A stretch of 51,742 bases of DNA, taken from Verrucomicrobiia bacterium. GTDB lineage: Bacteria; Verrucomicrobiota; Verrucomicrobiia; Verrucomicrobiales; DEV007. Location: assembly GCA_030425385.1 (NCBI GenBank), contig JAUIAH010000046.1, forward strand, positions 1 to 51,742. The letters run 5' to 3'. A program made the position numbers and the translations under genes. Shown here in pieces: positions 40,587 through 47,182 of this stretch; positions within the stretch are counted from its first letter, which is position 1, and each line of letters opens with the position of its first letter. A model generated the notes under the pieces. The model ran no database searches and was not told where the DNA came from. It saw only the letters and a program-made list of their open reading frames with translations.

Positions 40587-40642
40587 TCTGCAAACACATC
40601 ATCAATCCGATCAAGATCGAGCCGGAAGAGCCAGAGGTGGGG

Positions 40643-40705
40643 AAGCTGGCGATCGCTTCGAAGTCTACCTCCTCGATCTCCACCTGCTTCCGTCCGTCCC
40701 AAAAA
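40643..40705 (+). pseudogene. Fragment of an AbrB-type antitoxin gene
   Basis: The + frame AGDRFEVYLLDLHLLPSVPK matches AGDRFEVDLLDVEIVLRPLPK of the intact AbrB-type gene at 34776-35099, at both protein and DNA level, over about 60 bp. No start or tail is left. It abuts the damaged 5' end of the UPF0175 gene, so the deletion there and this scrap may come from the same rearrangement. Confidence 0.6.
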
Positions 40706-40795
40706 GCACGCCCACTCACAGTCATCTACAAGAGTTCCTCGCATTGTCACCACCTCCCGCATGCTGAGTGAAGAGCCGATGGAGGGGCACGATGA

Positions 40796-41650
40796 TCATC
40801 TACCCAACTGAAAGGAAGCGGAAACGGGGTAGTGGTCAGAGATCTTGTTCAAGATCTCGTCGTGATGCGTCTTGGAGCTGGTCGACCGTTTGGCGAGATC
40901 CGGGGACGCCAGGATGAAATCAATCCGTTCGGCGAATTTCTGGCGTTCGGATTCCGAACGGGCGTGACGGAGCGCGCGCGACGGGAAGGTGCCGAGGTGG
41001 ATGTTCTTCTTGGGAGCATGCTTGAGATTGAGATCGACCAAGTTGAGATCGAGGTAGTGGGTCATGGTTTGGTAGTCCCATTGGCCATCCTTCATGAAGG
41101 TCGACGCTTTGCGCCGTTCGATCAGAGCCGATTGCTTGTCGAGGAAGGCTCTATCCGCAGGGGTGTGCGCGTTGAAATCGCCGAGGACAATGACGTGCTG
41201 CTTATCGGCGAACAATTTGCCGATCACCTCGGTGAGAATCTTGGATTCTCGTAGCCGAACCTTGTAGTCCCCTGGGCACTGATGCACCACCAGGTAGTGG
41301 ATCTTGCCGACCGTTGCATGAAGTGCCCCATGCCAGAGTCCCTCCCGATAGCGACCCACCAAGGTGATGGGCTTCTTCGCGGTGAGCCCAACCGCATAGC
41401 CCTCTTCTTTGAGGATCAAGGCGTGAGGGTGGTCCCAGGATTTCCCGAACGTGGCGAGTTTCTCCTTGCTGAAGCCCACCAGTTCCTGAAGGGCGAGGAC
41501 ATCCGGATCTTGCGTTTGGATCCATGAAGCAAGGCGCCCGTGCTTCTCTTCGTCAGCCCCGTTCCAAATGTTGTAGGTCATCACCTTGAGGTCTTCAGCC
41601 CTAGCGAAGGAAGCCAGGACAAGGAAGAGAACGGGAAGCAAGAGTCGCAT
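40796..41650 (-). CDS. Secreted endonuclease/exonuclease/phosphatase (EEP) family protein
   Basis: 284 residues from ATG 41650, directly at the signal peptide MRLLLPVLFLVLASFARA; the longer frame to 41731 lacks a sensible N-terminus. EEP motifs in order: MTYNIWNG (Asn), LALQELVGF (metal-binding Glu), VIVLGDFNAHTP (Asp/Asn), IDFILAS, ISDHYPVSASF (catalytic His). Members cleave phosphodiesters in nucleic acids, phospholipids or inositol phosphates; the export signal favours an extracellular or periplasmic substrate. It stands alone between the TA island and the methyltransferase operon. Confidence 0.9.
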   Translation of the reverse strand: MRLLLPVLFLVLASFARAEDLKVMTYNIWNGADEEKHGRLASWIQTQDPDVLALQELVGFSKEKLATFGKSWDHPHALILKEEGYAVGLTAKKPITLVGRYREGLWHGALHATVGKIHYLVVHQCPGDYKVRLRESKILTEVIGKLFADKQHVIVLGDFNAHTPADRAFLDKQSALIERRKASTFMKDGQWDYQTMTHYLDLNLVDLNLKHAPKKNIHLGTFPSRALRHARSESERQKFAERIDFILASPDLAKRSTSSKTHHDEILNKISDHYPVSASFQLGR

Positions 41651-41828
41651 AGGACACCACCTTACAGAACCGTGGTGACGCGCATCAACCAAACCGTTCG
41701 CTAAGAATGAACTCCCCAAAGGGACAGTCAATAACCTCGAGATCCTGCTGCATTAGATGGCACATGTCTTTAGGGCAAGTGGTCTGAGCTTTATTATAGG
41801 CAAGATTCTTCATTTCTTTCGGACCTCG

Positions 41829-41898
41829 GATCCCTGTTCGAGTGACAGAGCGCGTCGTACGTTTCTTCAAAGTGAACCTAGGCGGATGGGATTACCAC
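41829..41898. repeat. ~70-bp repeat shared with 37947-38016
   Basis: Second copy of the unit described at 37947, about 75-80 percent identical by eye, ending GGCGGATGGGATTACCACAA. It lies between the EEP gene and the ATPase gene in a stretch (41651-41951) that otherwise holds nothing I can identify. Confidence 0.6.
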
Positions 41899-41951
41899 AA
41901 AGGCGGAAAGCCCTCAATGAGTAGACGGCTGAACGACAACCTCTATCTTTA

Positions 41952-43682
41952 CTACGCATTCCGCAGTTCAGACAAAGTGTTCTTTAGCTCTTCGTAACGG
42001 GAATCCCTACGTTTGATAAGCTTCGCAAACAGATTCTTGAAAACATCGTCAGGATCGTAAGGAGTTTCGCTAGCGATCATGAGCAGCCGTTGCTTCAAAT
42101 CCGATTCATCCGAGAACTGCTTGGGCAAGGCCTTTCCTAACAGCTCCTCGGCTGCGCTATCATCCCAAACGTATTCTTCGGGAGTCTTCGCGGGTAAAAA
42201 CCGTACGTTGGTCCTCAAGAAGTTTACGTAATCCCTAATTTCATCGGAAGAAGCAAAATCAAGCTTTGGTCCCTTGGAGTTATTACCCTTTGTGAGATCT
42301 TGAACAAGCTTTTTCAGCTCGGCCTCACCAGTTGGTAGTGCACCAGCTTCTGGTATATCTCGTTCAGGTTTGTGATCTCCGTCCATAATCACAAAAACGT
42401 CAACAAGCGACATGTTAGAAAAAGCAACCAAATCACGATAGATCCTTGATGTGCCACCATTTCTCACGCGGACGTCGAACTCTTTTAACGCGTGGCTAGG
42501 CAAGAGCTTCAAACATTGGACAACCAAATGTTTTGCCCGCGCGTCTTCCACGAATATCGTCTTTCCCGAAGGACGGTTTACTATCTCATGTAAGGCTTCA
42601 TTCGAAGGAATGTCATCGCGTATCGAAATGAGACCTTGCTCGTCACGCGTTAGAAGACGAATGGATTGCTGAGGAAGATTCTCTGCAAAATAAGGTGAGT
42701 GTGTTGATATTACGATCTGGAGTTTCTTCCTGCCAGAGTAGTCTGCCAGAAACTCCACCATGCGTTGTTGGGCCCGTGGGTGTATGGATGTTTCAGGCTC
42801 ATCCAGAAGCACAAGAGAATTGTCTGGCGCATTGACAATCTTGTGAACTAGCAATGTGACTGCAGACTCGCCGCTGCCAGCAAAAGCATCAGAATAGTTT
42901 GCTGAATCAGAAACAGCAAATCGAATTGTCCACCCATTGTGCCCGTGAAAGATGGCATGCTGAAGAACAGTGGCCGATTTGTATTCCCGCTCTAATATGT
43001 ATGAAATTAATTCGAGTTCTTCATCAGGAAGCAATTCGCCTGATTGATCCAGTTCTCTTTGTAGAATCTGGGAACGCCGACGCAAGTAATCTTGCTTTCC
43101 GTATGACCATTTCCTTCGGCTGTTGATCCAACGCTTTGCCTTCTTCAGATAGCTATCGCGCTGGCGTAAATGATGTTCATCAGGAAAATAAAAGTACTTA
43201 TCGAACGCCGGCAGCTCAGCTCTAAAGTCCAAATAGGTAACTTCGAGGGACACCCCTTGCACTCGGACCCCAGCCTTTGGGAATCCATACTTCTTTGACT
43301 GTTTTGCAGCTTCCCAATAGTCAGGATCTTCTTTACGTGGTGCTCGTGTCTTGAAACATTCGACTTCAACACCATCTTTATTCATATAACGATGGACAAC
43401 ACTCTGCTTCAGCCCGTCTCTAGTAGCTGGAATAGAATCTACCTTTGTCTCGAACCAAAGGTCTCCCGTGCTACGACGGTGAGGCGCCCCATAAAGGGCA
43501 TGCAGGAGAGAGCTCTTATTTGTTCCGTTTCTTCCCAATAGAAGAGTTAATGGGTTTTCGAATCGTATTTCTTCATCCTTATTGAACCCCTTGTAGTTTG
43601 GAAATCGCAATCCCAAGATATGAGGCTGTTGACCTTCCAGTATCTTTACGCTTTTCCCGATAGGCTTCAACATTCTACTCAT
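41952..43682 (-). CDS. AAA ATPase with C-terminal TOPRIM/DUF4435-like domain (OLD/PARIS-like)
   Basis: 576 residues. An ABC-type ATPase head is split around a ~180-residue coiled insertion: Walker A LLGRNGTNKSSLL (50-58; Asn where Gly is usual), signature-like GSGESAV (~269-275), Walker B SLVLLDEPETSIHP (~289-302), and switch His in ISTHSPYF. C-terminally, TIFVEDARAK (Glu379) and VFVIMDGDHKP (Asp434, Asp436) match a TOPRIM/DUF4435 core as in OLD nucleases and PARIS AriB. It overlaps the upstream C5 methyltransferase gene by eight bases. A role as an anti-phage effector, with the methyltransferase marking self, is inferred from this pairing. Confidence 0.82.
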   Translation of the reverse strand: MSRMLKPIGKSVKILEGQQPHILGLRFPNYKGFNKDEEIRFENPLTLLLGRNGTNKSSLLHALYGAPHRRSTGDLWFETKVDSIPATRDGLKQSVVHRYMNKDGVEVECFKTRAPRKEDPDYWEAAKQSKKYGFPKAGVRVQGVSLEVTYLDFRAELPAFDKYFYFPDEHHLRQRDSYLKKAKRWINSRRKWSYGKQDYLRRRSQILQRELDQSGELLPDEELELISYILEREYKSATVLQHAIFHGHNGWTIRFAVSDSANYSDAFAGSGESAVTLLVHKIVNAPDNSLVLLDEPETSIHPRAQQRMVEFLADYSGRKKLQIVISTHSPYFAENLPQQSIRLLTRDEQGLISIRDDIPSNEALHEIVNRPSGKTIFVEDARAKHLVVQCLKLLPSHALKEFDVRVRNGGTSRIYRDLVAFSNMSLVDVFVIMDGDHKPERDIPEAGALPTGEAELKKLVQDLTKGNNSKGPKLDFASSDEIRDYVNFLRTNVRFLPAKTPEEYVWDDSAAEELLGKALPKQFSDESDLKQRLLMIASETPYDPDDVFKNLFAKLIKRRDSRYEELKNTLSELRNA

Positions 43683-44745
43683 TACTTAATCGTTGCGCAA
43701 CAACTCTGGCAACAGGAGCTATGAGCTTAGGAGGAAACGCATTTCCAATTTGAGCAGCCACCTGTCCCTTGCCTTTGGTGAGAGGAAAAACATAATCAGG
43801 CGGAAAAGTCTGCAGCAAGGCCGCTTCCCGCAGAGTTATTGCCCGGTCTTGAGTTGGATGAATAAACCTCCCCTTTGATGGATTATTGCAACCACTAGTA
43901 ATAGTTGGCGCAACTGCTTTCCACGCCATTCTACCATAGACATCTCGAAATCCCGTTGTCTTTCCATGACACTTACATTGAAATTTAGCAGCTATGTCAG
44001 ATCGACTACCTCCATCCTTTGGCGTAGCCCGTATCCTTTCGAGCACAGATGAGGACCTCTTATCTGGGTAATCATGAAGCTCATCGCCACTTTGCCCTGG
44101 TAACTCTAAATGTTTGATTGCTTCTTCAACAGTAGCTTTCTTTTCTCGTAGACCCACCCAGTCTATAGCTGGGGTCGCGCCGCGATATGCGACCATTACC
44201 AATCGCCTTCGTCTCTGGGGCACGCCATAGTCAGCTGCATCGAGTATAGATACTGCTGTACCGTAGCCTGCACTTTTTAGCTTGCGTTCAAAGTCTCCGA
44301 ACCTCCAGTCCTTTGCTAATCCCGGCACGTTCTCAAAGATTACAGCACGCGGTCTCAGTGACCTTATTAATCTAAGGAAATCAAAGAGAAGATCGTTTCG
44401 CGGGTCAAATACGGAGGATGATTTCTGGCGGGTTCTTAACGTGGAGAAACCTTGGCAAGGTGGACAGCCCGTAAGAAGATCTAGCTCTCCGATCGACATG
44501 TTTGCGGCAGCCAGAATTCTGGTGGCTGTTATCTTTCGGATATCCTCGAGAATAACTTCGGATTCAGGATGGTTAATCGCAAAAGTCTCGGCCGCAGTAG
44601 CGTCCTTCTCCACAGCTACTGAGACATGAAATCCATTCTGCTCTAGACCGCAGCTCAAACCGCCCGCACCTGCGAATAAATCGATAGCGGTAAGCGCAGT
44701 GGAAGACCGAGAACGCTTACGACTGGAACTAGATGGAATAGTCAA
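43675..44745 (-). CDS. DNA (cytosine-5) methyltransferase
   Basis: 356 residues, initiated at a TTG (44745) preceded by AGAAGA; no in-frame ATG is available before motif I. C5-methylase motifs in order: I DLFAGAGGLSCGL, IV GCPPCQGFS (nucleophile Cys97), VI ENVPG, VIII YGVPQRRRRLVMV, IX/X RxAxLQTFP and IGNAFPP. The target-recognition region (~190-300) is short. Base composition is more AT-rich than in neighbouring genes, consistent with horizontal transfer. Immediately downstream is an AAA-TOPRIM gene rather than a standard restriction endonuclease. Confidence 0.93.
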   Translation of the reverse strand: MTIPSSSSRKRSRSSTALTAIDLFAGAGGLSCGLEQNGFHVSVAVEKDATAAETFAINHPESEVILEDIRKITATRILAAANMSIGELDLLTGCPPCQGFSTLRTRQKSSSVFDPRNDLLFDFLRLIRSLRPRAVIFENVPGLAKDWRFGDFERKLKSAGYGTAVSILDAADYGVPQRRRRLVMVAYRGATPAIDWVGLREKKATVEEAIKHLELPGQSGDELHDYPDKRSSSVLERIRATPKDGGSRSDIAAKFQCKCHGKTTGFRDVYGRMAWKAVAPTITSGCNNPSKGRFIHPTQDRAITLREAALLQTFPPDYVFPLTKGKGQVAAQIGNAFPPKLIAPVARVVAQRLSNE

Positions 44746-44760
44746 ATCTTCTTTTGTGTG

Positions 44761-44789
44761 ATAGTAGTTAGAGTATTCTGTGTAGTCAA
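44761..44789 (-). promoter_or_regulatory. Sigma-70 promoter of the methyltransferase/ATPase operon
   Basis: Minus strand TTGACT (complement of 44784-44789), a 17-base spacer and TACTAT (44761-44766). This is a strong housekeeping-type match, placed 16 bases before the TTG start. Confidence 0.65.
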
Positions 44790-45020
44790 GGTCCTGTCAA
44801 GAGTCGCCTTCTGCTTCCAGCCGCCGTTCTTAGTGAGACATGCTTCACGCTGATGACTTCATTTCAAGACGGATAGGACTGCCTGAGGGTCCGTGTTAGA
44901 AGGTGGGAGAGGTGGAGTGACTCTCTATGGTATCACGAAGCAAGGATGGGCATGGTTCTTCTGCTAGTTCTATCCCTGGCGAAGCCGATGGCCTGCAAGC
45001 TATCTACTATGCACGAGCAG

Positions 45021-45105
45021 AAGGAATGAATAGGGGGACAGAAACTATCTGCTTTGGAAACGGGGAGTGTAGAAGAATGGGGACAGAAAATGTCTGCTTG
45101 AAAAT
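45021..45105 (+). repeat. GGGACAGA-type repeat, double copy (RAYT-associated)
   Basis: Unit one: GGAATGAATAGGGGGACAGA followed by AACTATCTGCTTTGGAAACG. Unit two: GAATGGGGACAGAAAATGTC then TGCTT. Relatives are at 45990-46020 and 51564-51616. The 50-bp first part is almost identical to 51564-51616. CAGA/TCTG and GACA/TGTC arms give small hairpins, in keeping with REP-like elements mobilised by REP-associated transposases. Confidence 0.7.
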
Positions 45106-45157
45106 CCACACCCCTGTTTGGCTTGGTTTCATCGGCCTTATCGGGTAGACCGAATCC

Positions 45158-45489
45158 ATGAACATTCGGTCTTTTTTGCCGCCTTTCTTCTCGTGACCTT
45201 GGCTGCATCGGCTTCGGCCCAGGAGAAGTTTCGTGTCTACCTCGGCACCTACAGCAAAGGAGACAGCAAAGGCATCTACCAATGCGAACTGAACCTCGCG
45301 GACGGGTCCCTCACGCCGCCGACCCTGGCCGTGGAAGCCAGCGATCCGTCTTTCCTCGCCTTTCACCCGAACAAACCCTTTCTCTACGCGGTCAATGAAG
45401 ACAAGGCCTCGATCAGCGCCTTCGCCATCGATACGAAGACGGGAACCTTGACCTTTCTCAACTCGCAGCCTTCCCAGGGAGGCGATTGA
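45158..45489 (+). pseudogene. Truncated lactonase-family (7-bladed propeller) gene
   Basis: Only the N-terminal ~110 residues of a secreted lactonase (6-phosphogluconolactonase-like): hydrophobic FFAAFLLVTLAASASA, EKFRVYLGTYSKGDSKGIY, FLAFHPNKPFLYAVNED, ISAFAIDTKTG. The natural start ATG 45158 is one base out of frame, with a T-run (TCTTTTTTG) as the probable slip. The coding region ends after LNSQPSQGGD, where it meets an HsdS scrap on the other strand. It is non-functional. Confidence 0.8.
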
Positions 45490-45566
45490 CCCATGACGAA
45501 ATCGAAGACTTCTCCAAATGGCGTGACGTTCCACCCTTCAGGAATGTCTCCCCGCGACAATCCCAT
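45477..45566 (-). pseudogene. Fragment of a type I restriction specificity subunit (HsdS)
   Basis: Minus frame IPEGWNVTPFGEVFDFVMGQ then SPP, a characteristic start of an HsdS target-recognition domain (IPEGW...LG.V....GQSPP). Only ~25 residues remain; it is joined to lactonase sequence on one side and lost on the other. No hsdR or hsdM is in the window. Confidence 0.65.
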
Positions 45567-45605
45567 CCCTTTGGAATGGGGCCCCTAAGGAATGCTTCAG
45601 GGGAA

Positions 45606-45990
45606 TCACTCACTCGCTTCCTCCTTGCTTTCCAATCTCGCCTTCGACATTTCAATCGCCGCATGCAGTTTCTTTTCTAACAACTCCCTTGAAGGCAACT
45701 CCGTGAGATACTCCGCCACATGAATCCCCGATTGGCCCAGCTCTAACAACTCAATCTGTTCCTGCTTCTTCCCGGCACACAGGATGAGCCCTAGCGGTGA
45801 TCCCTCACCGGATTGTTGTTCATGCTTGGCGAGCCAGCGTAGATACAGCTCCATTTGACCTTTGTATTCCGCTTTGAAGTCGCCGAGTTTGAGGTCGATG
45901 GCGATGAGGCGTTTTAACCGTCGATGATAGAAGAGGAGGTCGAGGTAGAAGTCGTCGGAATCGATCTGAATCCGGCGTTGCCTAGCATGG
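45606..45990 (-). pseudogene. C-terminal fragment of a DUF1016 (YhcG-like) PD-(D/E)XK nuclease
   Basis: The open minus frame from the repeat boundary reads DSDDFYLDLLFYHRRLKRLI, then AIDLKLGDFKAEYKGQMELY, LGLILCAGKKQEQIELLEL and ELPSRELLEKKL. This is the nuclease half of YhcG, with the catalytic Asp...xDxK (LDLLF/IDLKLG). The N-terminal half is missing and the frame begins exactly where the GGGACAGA repeat (45990-46020) lies. An internal ATG at 45854 could still give an 82-residue product. Confidence 0.8.
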
Positions 45991-46020
45991 GAATGAATGG
46001 GGACAGAAACTATCTGCTTC
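45990..46020 (+). repeat. GGGACAGA-type repeat (single copy)
   Basis: GAATGAATGGGGACAGAAAC then TATCTGCTTC. It separates a DUF1016 scrap from a RAYT transposase scrap, so it marks a recombination or insertion boundary. Confidence 0.65.
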
Positions 46021-46843
46021 TGTCCGTGAAATACCGCAGCCGCTCCCGCACCACTTGCGTCACACTCAACGCGCCATCCGCACGCGTCACCGCCTTCGCA
46101 CCATGAGCGCCGCGACGCTTGCAGGTCGCATCATCCTCTAGCGGGCTCTCCTCGCCCGCTCCATACAACTACTTACGATAGAATGCCTGATAGCGTTTCT
46201 AGGAACGTCAATAGCGCGCTTCGCCACGCGTCATCGGCCCACACGCTCTCATCAACCCCAGACGACGCTCACGTTTCCCGGCCACTGCTTCTCCATAACC
46301 GCTCCACCGGTAATCCTTCGGATCCTTCACCAATCCAGCACGCACAGGATTCAGATCAATGTAAGCCGCCATCGTCAGCAGCACCTTCTCATCGCCCTCC
46401 ACCAACACACTCTTAAACCGATCCTCCCACAGCGGCCCTTTCCTGCCCACGCGTTTGTTGTACCACCACGTGAAACGCTTCTTCAATTCCTGCATGAACA
46501 CTGACACATCGTACATCCGTGAGAGCAGGCGCTCCCGATACTCCAGATAACCCTTCTTAGAAGGCTCTTCCTTCATCCGCGCGATCATCAGCCGCGCCTC
46601 CTCCACCCGATCCCCGGTCGAGACCAAGCCCAAGCGCCGCAGGATCTCCTCATCATCCAACGCCGCTCGACTCTCCTCCGCATTCGGAACCTGGACCAAG
46701 AGATGAAAGTGATTCGACATGCAGCACCACGTGATCAACTCCACCCCAGCGAATGCACAATGCGCCACTAGGAACTCCCGAAACTTCTCCTTCACCTGGC
46801 GATCAAAGATGAACCGCCCCTCATGGATTGATGAATCCCGCAA
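46021..46843 (-). pseudogene. Broken REP-associated tyrosine transposase (RAYT, Y1_Tnp)
   Basis: The largest open part (46208-46843) encodes the Y1 transposase core: ITWCCMSNHFHLLVQVP (HUH-type His-x-His), FMQELKKRFTWWYNKRVGR and GPLWEDRFKSVLVEGDEK. Also visible is AAYIDLNPVRAGLVKDPKDYRWSGYGEAV. It stops early. Downstream the rest is recognisable in another frame: LYGAGEESPLEDDATCKR, then ADGALSVTQVVRERLRYFTD, interrupted by an in-frame TAG. The N-terminus (LHVTSRV-type) is replaced by a methyltransferase scrap. It is inactive as it stands. Confidence 0.8.
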
Positions 46844-46977
46844 TCATCGTGCCTCCCGGTTTCAGGACCCGATAAGCTTCTCGCCAAACGGGTAGGACAT
46901 TGTCCACGTAGCCGTTTGAGAACGGGTGGAAGATGAAGTCGAAGGAGCGTTTTTTAGGCTCCAACATGAGACTAGCC
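46821..46977 (-). pseudogene. Fragment of a class I SAM-dependent methyltransferase
   Basis: Minus frame: [40 protein letters not shown], then INP and a stop at about 46821. The VLKPGG-type loop is typical of Methyltransf_11 enzymes. Only about 45 residues remain, fused to the RAYT remnant. Confidence 0.7.
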
Positions 46978-47104
46978 TTCACGCAGGACGCAGGGCATGA
47001 AGCAGAGCAAGCTCTAACGTTTCCCGTGCTAGTTGGCGGTCAGTCTCTAGCCGGACGTCCTGATTTCTAGAAGTCTCGAATTCTATCACTTACTGCATTC
47101 TGAT

Positions 47105-47126
47105 ATTTGTCGAAAGATTGACAAAT
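47105..47126. promoter_or_regulatory. Inverted repeat ATTTGTC/GACAAAT upstream of the second giant gene
   Basis: Perfect 7-base arms (47105-47111 and 47120-47126) separated by eight bases; the right arm contains a TTGACA hexamer (47118-47123). It lies 57 bases before ATG 47183. No good -10 is seen 17 bases on. The repeat could be an operator or a promoter element. Confidence 0.35.
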
Positions 47127-47182
47127 TGCGCCTTACAACCGAGATTACGAATCAATCAGGGATGTTGCTGGGGATGTGATCA

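Noticed and set aside
45477-45566. A type I restriction system
   Set aside because: Only a ~25-residue HsdS scrap is present; no hsdM or hsdR occurs in the window.
46140-46160. Perfect stem AGCGGGC-N7-GCCCGCT as a transcription terminator
   Set aside because: It falls inside the decayed RAYT coding sequence (GAGEESPL) and is not followed by a T-run.
46850-47182. A promoter or RNA gene in the 46.98-47.18 kb gap
   Set aside because: Apart from the ATTTGTC/GACAAAT inverted repeat, nothing with a clear -10, cloverleaf or riboswitch-like structure was found.
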